Both the position numbers and the translations under genes were made by a program. Shown here in pieces: positions 7,529 to 14,348 of a DNA stretch of 14,348 bases. Positions within the stretch are counted from its first letter, which is position 1. Every line of letters starts with the position of its first letter. Source of the DNA: Oscillospiraceae bacterium (GTDB lineage Bacteria > Bacillota > Clostridia > Oscillospirales > Ruminococcaceae). The stretch lies in the NCBI GenBank assembly GCA_902798675.1, contig CADBXQ010000028.1, forward strand, positions 1 through 14,348. Direction: 5' to 3'. The notes below the pieces were generated by a model, which searched no databases, was not told where the DNA came from, and saw only the letters and a program-made list of their open reading frames with translations.

Positions 7529-8620
7529 ATGAACGGAAACGAAACATGCCATGACGCAATAAAAAGCTACTATGACGGGCTCAAAACGCCGGTCTTTTTG
7601 TGCTGTGGACGAAGAATTGTTTGGCATAATGTTGCGGCAAATGAGCTTTATGATGATGAAAATTTTAAAGGCTATATATCAAATTTGAGTTGCTCGGAAA
7701 ATGGCGAAAAAGAGGAGTTTTTGCTTCTTGATGGCCAGAAATATAGGCTGCTTATTCGGCCGTTTGAAGGGGGTTTTTATGTTGAAGTTTGGCAGGTTAA
7801 AAGCGACAGACCTTTGGTTTGTGATTTTATGGAAATGGATGGAGCGCAGGCAATGGACGGTGTTGTTCGAAAATCATCACACCAAATTTTGCAGTCTGTG
7901 GCTTCTTTGAGCTCTTCTCTAGAACGATTGGAGCAATATGACGTTTTGCGAGCTCTTGATGATGTTTATGACGGAACATATCGGGTCCTTCGGGCTTCTA
8001 GTTTGTGCTATGAATATAGCTTGCTTTTAAGAGGGAAAATGGACATGGAGGTTGTTGATATTTTTGGCGAAATAGACGCGCTGTGTTGTTCAATTAAGTC
8101 GATCATGAGCAAATCAGCAACTCCGTTTAGTTGGACCGTTCCGAATGAAAAATTGTTTTGCAAAACAGATATGCATAAGCTCAGTTTTGCTTTGTTTCAC
8201 CTGATTTGCAATTCATATTGTTTTTCCTCCCAGGGCAACGAAATAGAGGTTATTGTGGATAGATTGCGCGGTGAACAAATTCATATACAGGTTGTTGATC
8301 GGGGCTTGGGAGTTTTGGCTGATGATTTGGAAAAAATTTTTGAGCCGTTTTATTCATATGATTCTTCGACAGGAGATGCTGCGGGATGTGGGCTTGGGCT
8401 GACATATGCTAGCGTTTTGGCCCAAAAGCTCGGAGGCAGTTTTGAATTCAGTTCATCTGGCGGAAAAACCGTTGCGTCCATAATGATTCCGATTGAGCTT
8501 GTTTCGGATCTTGAAGACTTTTCATCACACATTGTTGAGTATGGAGCTTGCAAATATGATTTCATGGTTTCAACAATGGCTACTTTGGAAAAAAGCCGAA
8601 GAAACGTCAGTTTTGCTTAA
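7529..8620 (+). CDS. Soluble sensor histidine kinase (orphan in this window)
   Basis: The 363-residue product has a histidine kinase ATP-binding domain in its C-terminal half: N box HLICNSYCFS (Asn228), G1 box DRGLG (257-261), F box FEPFY (271-275), and G2 box GCGLGLTYA (286-294), followed by GGSFEFSSSGGKTVASIMIP. The preceding helical part (about 105-170) resembles a dimerisation domain, with His118 in SSHQILQSV as the likely phosphorylated residue; the fit to a standard H box is loose. Residues about 14-90 (PVFLCCGRRIVWHNVAANEL onward) look like a degenerate PAS-type sensor. No membrane segment or signal peptide is visible, so it should be cytoplasmic. The start is fixed by GGGAG (7518-7522), six bases upstream. 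No response regulator lies nearby, so partner and signal are unknown. It is followed 72 bases later by pyrG. Confidence 0.85.
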   Translation: MNGNETCHDAIKSYYDGLKTPVFLCCGRRIVWHNVAANELYDDENFKGYISNLSCSENGEKEEFLLLDGQKYRLLIRPFEGGFYVEVWQVKSDRPLVCDFMEMDGAQAMDGVVRKSSHQILQSVASLSSSLERLEQYDVLRALDDVYDGTYRVLRASSLCYEYSLLLRGKMDMEVVDIFGEIDALCCSIKSIMSKSATPFSWTVPNEKLFCKTDMHKLSFALFHLICNSYCFSSQGNEIEVIVDRLRGEQIHIQVVDRGLGVLADDLEKIFEPFYSYDSSTGDAAGCGLGLTYASVLAQKLGGSFEFSSSGGKTVASIMIPIELVSDLEDFSSHIVEYGACKYDFMVSTMATLEKSRRNVSFA

Positions 8621-8677
8621 TAAGCGATAAATTTATTAGATATTTATTATATTTATGGCTTGATGCATTTTGTATAT

Positions 8678-8684
8678 AGGGGGA
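8678..8684 (+). promoter_or_regulatory. Ribosome binding site deciding the pyrG start
   Basis: AGGGGGA, eight bases before ATG 8693. It rejects the upstream in-frame start near 8660, which would add eleven residues that CTP synthases lack. Confidence 0.75.
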
Positions 8685-8692
8685 TATTTTTT

Positions 8693-10330
8693 ATGTCAAT
8701 CAAATATATATTTGTTACTGGAGGGGTGGTTTCTGGCCTTGGAAAAGGGATAACTGCCGCGTCTTTGGGGAGACTTTTGAAAGATCGAGGATATAGGGTG
8801 ACGATTCAAAAGTTTGATCCATATATAAATGTTGACCCGGGGACGATGAACCCATATCAACACGGGGAGGTTTTCGTGACTGATGATGGCGCTGAAACAG
8901 ATTTGGATTTGGGGCATTATGAGCGATTTATTGATGAAAATTTGTCTTTAAACTCCAATGTGACAACCGGTAAGCTATATTGGAATGTGATAACCAAGGA
9001 GAGAAGAGGGGACTATTTGGGCGGAACTGTTCAGGTTATTCCCCATATAACCAACGAAATAAAGGAAAAAATATATAACGTTGGAAAGTTAAGCAACAGC
9101 GACATTGTGATCTCGGAAATAGGCGGGACGGTTGGTGATATTGAAAGCCAGCCGTTTTTGGAGGCAATTCGTCAGGTTGGAGTTGATAATCCGGGAGATG
9201 TTGTTTATATACACGTTACGTTTGTTCCAACTGTTCCTGGAACTTGTGAGCTAAAATCTAAGCCAACCCAGCATTCCGTTAAAGAGCTGCTTTCGTTGGG
9301 AATTCGGCCTAGCGTTATAGTGTGTCGGAGTGACTATAAAATTTCCAAAGAGATGATAGATAAAATAAGTCTGTTTTGCAACGTCAAGCCTGAAGATGTC
9401 ATTCAAAATTCGACTGCAAAAACTTTATATGATGTTCCGATAATGCTTGAAGAAAATGGACTTGCAAGGCAGGTTTGCAAGCATCTAAACCTTGAGGATA
9501 AAACGCCGGATCATAAAAAATGGATTGAAATGATAAATATAGCAAAATCTGCAAAATATGATGTGACAGTTGGGTTGGTTGGAAAATATGTTGAGCTGCC
9601 AGACGCATATTTATCGGTTGCCCAGAGCCTTTATCACGGCGGAATACCCAACAGCGCCAACGTCAAAATCAGGTATATAAGCTCTGAAAATATTTTGGCG
9701 GGGAATGTTTCAAAAACCTTAAGGGATTGTGACGGAGTTTTGATTCCGGGCGGTTTTGGAGACAGGGGAGTTGAAGGAAAAATCCAAACCATAAAATTTT
9801 GTCGAGAAAACGGGATTCCTTGCTTTGGAATATGTTTGGGTATGCAGGTTATGGTTATTGAATATTTGCGAAATGTTGCGGGAATTTCCGACGCAAACTC
9901 GGCTGAATTTGACCCAAATTGCAAAAATAAAGCAATCGACATAATGGAAGATCAAAAGGACATAACCGAAAAAGGTGGAACAATGCGCTTGGGGCTATAC
10001 CCTTGCAAGTTAAAACCTGAAAGCATTTGCCGCAAAATCTACGCCAATGAGCTGATATATGAGCGCCATCGTCATCGTTATGAGGTTAACAACAGCTATC
10101 GGACCGCTCTGGTTGAGGCTGGAATGAGCCTTTCCGGCCTGTCTCCTGATGAAAAATTGGTTGAAATTGTTGAGGTTTTGAGCCATCCGTGGTTTGTTGG
10201 CGTTCAGTTCCACCCGGAGTTTAAGTCTAGGCCAAACCGTCCCCATCCGTTGTTTGCTGATTTTGTCAGGGCAATGCTTGATTTTAATATGAAAACGAAA
10301 AACATAAATCATGTTGAAAATATTGTTTGA
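8693..10330 (+). CDS. pyrG: CTP synthase (glutamine-hydrolysing)
   Basis: PyrG makes CTP from UTP with ATP and glutamine, the last step of pyrimidine nucleotide synthesis. From the ATG at 8693 it has 545 residues, close to the usual 535-550. The N-terminal amidoligase domain starts IKYIFVTGGVVSGLGKGI, the nucleotide-binding loop, and includes KFDPYINVDPGTMNP and EIGGTVGDIES. The C-terminal class I glutamine amidotransferase domain shows PGGFGDRGVEGK, the nucleophile in FGICLGMQ (Cys381), and the catalytic pair in FHPEFKSRP (His507, Glu509), matching E. coli Cys379, His515 and Glu517. All key residues are present. The 72-base gap after the histidine kinase has no clear promoter or terminator, so co-transcription is possible. 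The 3' end converges on rnr with 22 bases between stops. Confidence 0.97.
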   Translation: MSIKYIFVTGGVVSGLGKGITAASLGRLLKDRGYRVTIQKFDPYINVDPGTMNPYQHGEVFVTDDGAETDLDLGHYERFIDENLSLNSNVTTGKLYWNVITKERRGDYLGGTVQVIPHITNEIKEKIYNVGKLSNSDIVISEIGGTVGDIESQPFLEAIRQVGVDNPGDVVYIHVTFVPTVPGTCELKSKPTQHSVKELLSLGIRPSVIVCRSDYKISKEMIDKISLFCNVKPEDVIQNSTAKTLYDVPIMLEENGLARQVCKHLNLEDKTPDHKKWIEMINIAKSAKYDVTVGLVGKYVELPDAYLSVAQSLYHGGIPNSANVKIRYISSENILAGNVSKTLRDCDGVLIPGGFGDRGVEGKIQTIKFCRENGIPCFGICLGMQVMVIEYLRNVAGISDANSAEFDPNCKNKAIDIMEDQKDITEKGGTMRLGLYPCKLKPESICRKIYANELIYERHRHRYEVNNSYRTALVEAGMSLSGLSPDEKLVEIVEVLSHPWFVGVQFHPEFKSRPNRPHPLFADFVRAMLDFNMKTKNINHVENIV

Positions 10331-10352
10331 TTTTATTTATATTGGATAGAAT

Positions 10353-12455
10353 TTATATAATTTCAAAGTCGATTTTTCCGGAATTCACGTCTGACGAGGC
10401 GCACACCACCTCGACTTTTTGGCCGATTTTGTATGTTTTTTTGGTTTTTGGGTTGATCAATTTTATATATCCGTCATATTTATAAAAGCCGTCTAAACTT
10501 TCAATTTTAACAAAACCTTCAATTGTGTTTTCCAGAGCAACGAAGAGTCCGTTTTTTGTTATTGAGGTTATTGTTGCTTCAAAATTTTCTCCAACGCGGC
10601 TTTTCATATATTCGGCTTTATAGCAATCGGCCGTTGTTCGTTCAATGAGCATCGCGCGTTTTTCCGTCTCAGTTGCTTGTTTGGACGCGCTTTCAACAAA
10701 TTTTAAATAGCGTTTTCTTAAATTTTTGACGGATTCTTTTTTGCATATATATTCGGTTAGGATTCTGTGAATTGTCAGATCTGAATATCTTCTGATGGGC
10801 GAGGTGAAATGTGTGTAGTTTTTGAGGACGAGTCCATAGTGGCCAATTGGGTTTGGAGAATATTTTGCTTTTGCCATAGATCTCAGAATATTTACGTTCA
10901 TTATTGAAAACAGTTTGGTATTTCGCGTTTGTTCTAATAAATTTGACATGATTTTGGGATCTAATTTTGGCTTGATTTTTCTCCCGTCAAGCCCCAGTCT
11001 TTCCGCCAGCTCTTTTAGCGCAAAAACCTTCTCGTCGCTTGGAAATTCGTGAACTCGATACACAAACGGTATATTAGCTTTTTTTGCCAAAGTTGCGGCG
11101 GCTTGATTCGCAAGAAGCATGAATTCTTCGATAATGCATTCGGAAATTCCCTGCGTTCTTTTTTTGACATCAATTGTAAAACCATGATTATCTAGAATAA
11201 TTTTGCTTTCTGTTGATGATATTTGAGGGGATCCGCGCCTGGTCCGATTTGCTTTCAATATTTCATATAACTCTTTCATTATTATTATAGATGGTAAAAC
11301 TTTTTTATATTTTCTTAATAAATTTTCGTTTTTACTCCCGGCCAGTATTGCATTTATTTCTTTATATATGCCTTTAACCGCGGAACGTATTATGGTTTTT
11401 TTGAATTTATAGTTTATTATTTTTCCAGTAAAATCAACGTCGATCAGGGCGGAAAAAGCAAGGCGCTCAACGTTTGGATTTAGGGAGCATATTCCGTTGG
11501 AAATCGGGGGCGGGAGCATAGGAACAACACGATTCGCGTAATATATTGATGTCCCGCGTTCATAGGCTTCCCGGTCGAGGTCGCTTTTAAATCCAACGTA
11601 ATGTGAAACGTCGGCTATGTGGACCCCAACGTGGTAGCAATTGTTTGATTTTTGGATTGAAACCGCGTCGTCAAGATCCTTAGATTCTTCGCTGTCTATT
11701 GTGAAAATTATGCTTTTAGTTAGATTTAAGCGACTATTTTTAATTTTTTTTGATATTTTATTTTTTGATATTTTTTCAGCAATTTTTATGATTTCACTTG
11801 TAAATTTTGTGTTTGCTCCGCTTGATTCAACAACCGCTTCAGCGCACACCGCAGCTTTTTTTGAATTTCCGCAGTTTGTGATAATTTCTGCGACGTGCGA
11901 ACCGTGAGAACTTGCGCGTTTGAAAATTTTTGCGATGACTTTGTCGCTTTCTTTGATAAATTTTTGACTGTTTTTATCAATTAATATTAAACTATCTGTT
12001 AATGTGTCGGGTTTAATATAATATCTTCCTTTATTTTTAACAATAATTCCAGTGAATTTAAATTCGTTCTTTTTATATATCAATTTAACGGCTGCTTCTT
12101 CAGATTTGCCGCTTTTGTTTTTGTTTTTTGGAATTGGGCGTAAAAAAACCATGTCTCCAGTCAAAGCGCCGTTTGAAAATTTTCCAGGTATAAAAATTTC
12201 TTTTTGGTCGGATAATTTCTGAGCAAAGCAAAATTTTTTGCAGTTTTTAGTTATTTTGGCTGGATACAGTCCTAAATTTTCTGGTTTATATAGCATATTT
12301 TTGCGCTCAACAACAAGACCTTGATCTTTAAGGTCTTTAATATATTCTTTTAATCTGTTTTTATTCATAATATTAGTTATTTTCTTTAAATCTTGAAAAT
12401 TTAGCGCATTCTCGCTTAAACTAGACAAAATTTTATTTTTTAATATCTTTTTCAT
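10353..12455 (-). CDS. rnr: Ribonuclease R (RNB-family 3'-5' exoribonuclease)
   Basis: RNase R degrades structured RNA from the 3' end and takes part in RNA quality control. The 700-residue product has an N-terminal winged-helix part (about 1-70), cold-shock domains (about 75-220), the RNB catalytic domain and a C-terminal S1 domain (about 621-700, beginning VGENFEATITSITKNGLFV). The four metal-binding aspartates are in IDSEESKDLDDAV (Asp254, 260, 262, 263), with exactly the spacing of E. coli RNase II Asp201, 207, 209, 210. The late RNB signature HFTSPIRRYSDLTIHR begins at 549. The ATG at 12455 is chosen because GGAG (12463-12466) lies seven bases before it; an upstream ATG at 12503 would start inside the secG terminator. 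secG-rnr is a common Firmicutes pair, usually followed by smpB, which is not here: pyrG comes next on the other strand. Confidence 0.95.
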   Translation of the reverse strand: MKKILKNKILSSLSENALNFQDLKKITNIMNKNRLKEYIKDLKDQGLVVERKNMLYKPENLGLYPAKITKNCKKFCFAQKLSDQKEIFIPGKFSNGALTGDMVFLRPIPKNKNKSGKSEEAAVKLIYKKNEFKFTGIIVKNKGRYYIKPDTLTDSLILIDKNSQKFIKESDKVIAKIFKRASSHGSHVAEIITNCGNSKKAAVCAEAVVESSGANTKFTSEIIKIAEKISKNKISKKIKNSRLNLTKSIIFTIDSEESKDLDDAVSIQKSNNCYHVGVHIADVSHYVGFKSDLDREAYERGTSIYYANRVVPMLPPPISNGICSLNPNVERLAFSALIDVDFTGKIINYKFKKTIIRSAVKGIYKEINAILAGSKNENLLRKYKKVLPSIIIMKELYEILKANRTRRGSPQISSTESKIILDNHGFTIDVKKRTQGISECIIEEFMLLANQAAATLAKKANIPFVYRVHEFPSDEKVFALKELAERLGLDGRKIKPKLDPKIMSNLLEQTRNTKLFSIMNVNILRSMAKAKYSPNPIGHYGLVLKNYTHFTSPIRRYSDLTIHRILTEYICKKESVKNLRKRYLKFVESASKQATETEKRAMLIERTTADCYKAEYMKSRVGENFEATITSITKNGLFVALENTIEGFVKIESLDGFYKYDGYIKLINPKTKKTYKIGQKVEVVCASSDVNSGKIDFEII

Positions 12456-12462
12456 CCAAAAT

Positions 12463-12466
12463 CTCC
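12463..12466 (-). promoter_or_regulatory. Ribosome binding site deciding the rnr start
   Basis: GGAG on the - strand, seven bases before ATG 12455. It lies after the secG terminator hairpin and rules out the start at 12503. Confidence 0.7.
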
Positions 12467-12474
12467 GCTTCAAT

Positions 12475-12507
12475 AAAAATAAAAAACCCGTGAAAAGCTT
12501 CACGGGG
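12475..12507 (-). terminator. Intrinsic terminator after secG, before rnr
   Basis: On the - strand, CCCGTGAA, the loop GCTT and TTCACGGG (12506-12487) form an eight-pair GC-rich stem, followed by TTTTTTATTTTT. It lies 37 bases after the secG stop and about 30 bases before the rnr start. I see no good promoter between it and rnr, so it may be a partial terminator that lowers rnr expression relative to secG. Confidence 0.85.
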
Positions 12508-12543
12508 AGTTGAAAATCCAGAAACTATTTCGAAAAAAACACC

Positions 12544-12783
12544 TCAAAAACGTTTGCCAAAATAGTTATTTATGAAAAACACTACAGCGAAAAATGTTGT
12601 GGCTTTTTTGAGTTTGGCATCTTTTGTCCTGTCGCCGGATGTGTTTAAAAATGACTGGGAACTTCCTCCCTGAATAGAGCCCGAGAGGCCATTTTCCTTT
12701 CCCTCTTGAAGCAAAACGACAATAATGAGAAACAAAGCAGATATAATCAAAGCGATTCCACCAACTATTTCAAACATTGACAT
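12544..12783 (-). CDS. secG: Protein translocase subunit SecG
   Basis: SecG is the small membrane subunit that assists SecYEG protein export. The 79-residue product has a first membrane segment (about 4-25, VGGIALIISALFLIIVVLLQ), the family motif LLQEGKENGLSGSIQGGSSQSF, a polar loop, and a second hydrophobic segment (ATTFFAVVFFI). The second segment is short and gives way to a polar tail, NNYFGKRF; the other frames stop quickly there, so this is divergence rather than an obvious frameshift. The start has GGAGGT seven bases upstream. The gene has its own promoter and a terminator directly after it, and precedes rnr. Confidence 0.92.
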   Translation of the reverse strand: MSMFEIVGGIALIISALFLIIVVLLQEGKENGLSGSIQGGSSQSFLNTSGDRTKDAKLKKATTFFAVVFFINNYFGKRF

Positions 12784-12790
12784 ATAAATA

Positions 12791-12796
12791 ACCTCC
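12791..12796 (-). promoter_or_regulatory. Consensus ribosome binding site of secG
   Basis: GGAGGT on the - strand, seven bases before ATG 12783, a full match to the anti-Shine-Dalgarno core. Confidence 0.75.
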
Positions 12797-12843
12797 GAAT
12801 CAATAATTTAAAAGTCAAACAACTCAACCGCCAAGCAAGTTTC

Positions 12844-12872
12844 ATTATATCACATAAACAAAAAAAATGCAA
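12844..12872 (-). promoter_or_regulatory. Extended -10 sigma-A promoter of secG
   Basis: On the - strand, TTGCAT (12872-12867), a 17-base spacer and TATAAT (12849-12844), with TG one base before the -10. It leaves a leader of about 55 bases before secG. The layout and the block ATGTGATATAATGAAA are the same as at the purB promoter. Confidence 0.8.
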
Positions 12873-12942
12873 GTCCACTTTTTAAAATAAATTTTAATAT
12901 GATTTTTTTTGTAAAAATTGCACAAAGCCATGCGAAAATATT

Positions 12943-12964
12943 TCTGTTTCTTATTATAAACAGA
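12943..12964 (-). terminator. Possible weak terminator after the topoisomerase gene
   Basis: TCTGTTT (12964-12958 on the - strand) and AAACAGA (12949-12943) form a seven-pair stem with an eight-base loop, followed by AATATTTT. It is AT-rich and lies about 110 bases after the stop at 13075. It is the only hairpin noticed in the 290-base gap before secG, which otherwise holds just the secG promoter and leader. Confidence 0.3.
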
Positions 12965-13074
12965 GAATAATATTAAAAAAATCGACAACAATATAATAAG
13001 ATGAGAATTAATTTTTTGCGTTTGTGAAATTAATTTGAGTCTGTGCTGTTTAGAAATTTTTCTGAGCAGCATTT

Positions 13075-14348
13075 TTATATTTTCAATTGATCGCCTAAAT
13101 CATCAGATTTTGGAACAGTTCCGCGGGCGGGAAGATTTTTTGTTCGAAATCTGTGAGAGTTGGATATGTCGCCTTCTTTGTAAATTTTGACATTTTGCAC
13201 AAAACACGATTTGTTTAGTTTCATTATGTTGACTCCCTGCGAATCTCGGGTTGATTTTGAGTTGATAATTGATGAATTAATGATTAAATATTTCTGATTA
13301 TTGGAAATTATCAAATATTCTTGAGAATTTTTCTCAAAAAACAGTTCACAAACAGGGGACATTGCAGAATACGCTTTTGTCAATTTTTTTCTATTGGTTT
13401 TTGTTTTATATGACATAAGTGGAATTTTTGCTAATTTTCCGCCCAAAGAACTGGCCTTGGAATCTTTAAAAACAGACAAATTTGTTTTATAAACTTGGGA
13501 CTTATTTGTGAAAAATAACAAATCTGTGTTGTTTGTGATCTGTAAATGTGTTTTTATTTCGTCGCTCTCTTTTAATTTTTGATCACTGTTTAATCGCAGC
13601 GAATTAGGGGATATTTTTTTGAGATATCCTTCTTTTGTCAAAAATAAATTAACTTGATGGTCTGGGATTTCTTCTTCATCAAGTGAAATATCTTCGTCTG
13701 TGTTATATAAAAACATGGTTTTTCGAGGTTTTCCATATTTTTTTATAATTTCTTCAAGTTCATCACATATTATAGAATCGATTTTAGTTGAATCTTTTAA
13801 AATATTTTCTAATAATTTAATTTCATCACAAAGCCTGTCTTTTTCTTCGACTCTTTTTAATATATATTGACGATTGAGGTGGCGCAGTTTAATTTCAGCA
13901 ACATATTCAGCCTGAGTCTGGTCAAGGCCAAAGCCAATCATGAGGTTTGAAACGACATCGCTTTCTTCTTCAGTTTGTCGAATAATTTTGATTGCTTTGT
14001 CTAAATCCAATAAAATCCTGTTTAATCCTTTAATTAGATGCAGCTTTCTTTCTTTTTTGTCTAGCTCAAATTCTGTCCGGCGCCTAACGCAGTTGTGTCT
14101 GAATTTTTGCCACTGTTTTATTATATTTTCGACTCCCATGACCCTGGGAGAACCGTCAACTAAAATATTAAAATTACACGAATATGAATCTTCAAGCGGC
14201 GTATATTTAAACAATTTTAGCATCAATTTGTTTGGGTTGGCGCCTCTTTTTAGGTCTATCGTCAATTTCAGGCCGTTTAAGTCGGTTTCATCTCTAATGT
14301 CCGAAATTTCTTTAATCTTATTTTGTTTAATTAATTCAACTATTTTAT
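13075..14348 (-). CDS. Type IIA DNA topoisomerase subunit A (ParC/GyrA family), C-terminal part, runs off the window
   Basis: These 423 residues are the C-terminal part of the DNA-breaking subunit of gyrase or topoisomerase IV. The frame is open to the window edge (KIVELIKQNK, ISDIRDETDLNGLKLTIDL), so the TTG at 14265 is internal and the catalytic tyrosine region lies outside. Visible are the end of the breakage-reunion core, the long helical coiled-coil section (KQWQKFRHNCVRRRTEFEL, DKAIKIIRQT), the Q-A-E-Y and I-K-L-R-L-R-type gate region (DQTQAEYVAEIKLRHLNRQ), and a beta-rich DNA-wrapping domain (LFLTKEGYLKKISPNSLRL, LLFFTNKSQVYKTNLS). No GyrA box (QRRGGKG-like) is visible, and the EEIPDHQVNLFLTKEGY style resembles, from memory, the ParC-like paralogue of Oscillospiraceae. 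ParC is therefore favoured but not proved. Confidence 0.88.
   Translation of the reverse strand, partial: KIVELIKQNKIKEISDIRDETDLNGLKLTIDLKRGANPNKLMLKLFKYTPLEDSYSCNFNILVDGSPRVMGVENIIKQWQKFRHNCVRRRTEFELDKKERKLHLIKGLNRILLDLDKAIKIIRQTEEESDVVSNLMIGFGLDQTQAEYVAEIKLRHLNRQYILKRVEEKDRLCDEIKLLENILKDSTKIDSIICDELEEIIKKYGKPRKTMFLYNTDEDISLDEEEIPDHQVNLFLTKEGYLKKISPNSLRLNSDQKLKESDEIKTHLQITNNTDLLFFTNKSQVYKTNLSVFKDSKASSLGGKLAKIPLMSYKTKTNRKKLTKAYSAMSPVCELFFEKNSQEYLIISNNQKYLIINSSIINSKSTRDSQGVNIMKLNKSCFVQNVKIYKEGDISNSHRFRTKNLPARGTVPKSDDLGDQLKI

Noticed and set aside
12456..12503. Longer rnr reading starting MKLFTGFLFLLKRRFW
   Set aside because: This extension is encoded by the secG terminator and the ribosome binding site region. 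The apparent hydrophobic leader is an artefact of the T tract.
12845..13072. 75-codon - strand ORF with a hydrophobic stretch (HLIILLSIFLILFSV), two bases after the topoisomerase stop
   Set aside because: There is no ribosome binding site before its ATG, its composition is that of AT-rich spacer, and its 3' end covers the secG promoter. Most likely non-coding.

Overview
The window looks like chromosomal housekeeping DNA from a low-GC, Gram-positive-type bacterium, most likely class Clostridia and probably Oscillospiraceae/Ruminococcaceae-like. The signs are the fakA/yloV-recG and secG-rnr gene pairs, strong GGAG-type ribosome binding sites, sigma-A promoters with an extended -10, and a type IIA topoisomerase A subunit whose tail resembles the second (ParC-like) paralogue of that family. 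The family-level placement is inference from remembered protein style, not from a search.

Layout. From 1 to 5158 on the + strand there is a compact run: the 3' part of a fakA/yloV fatty-acid-kinase gene, recG overlapping it by one base, and thrS 23 bases further on. thrS is broken: about 67 bp is missing inside the catalytic domain, which removes a zinc ligand and part of motif 2 and shifts the frame. A palindromic, probably bidirectional terminator separates thrS from purB, which runs on the - strand (5259-6701) from its own extended -10 promoter.

From 6702 to 7528 there is no convincing protein gene. Most of this stretch (6801-7286) is a 486-bp imperfect inverted repeat with 37-bp ends that match at 31 positions and collinear inner matches. 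It is either a MITE-like or foldback mobile element or the template of a long structured RNA. A short operator-like zone and a consensus sigma-A promoter (TTGACA, 17 bp, TATAAT) follow and drive a soluble orphan sensor histidine kinase (7529-8620). pyrG (CTP synthase) follows on the same strand.

From 10353 to the right edge everything is on the - strand: rnr (RNase R), secG, and the 3' part of a gyrase/topoisomerase IV A-subunit gene that runs off the window. secG has its own promoter, nearly the same in sequence as that of purB, and a good intrinsic terminator lies between secG and rnr. pyrG and rnr converge with only 22 bp between their stop codons.

No defence system, CRISPR array, tRNA or rRNA was recognised. 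The two non-routine items are the disrupted thrS and the 486-bp palindromic element.
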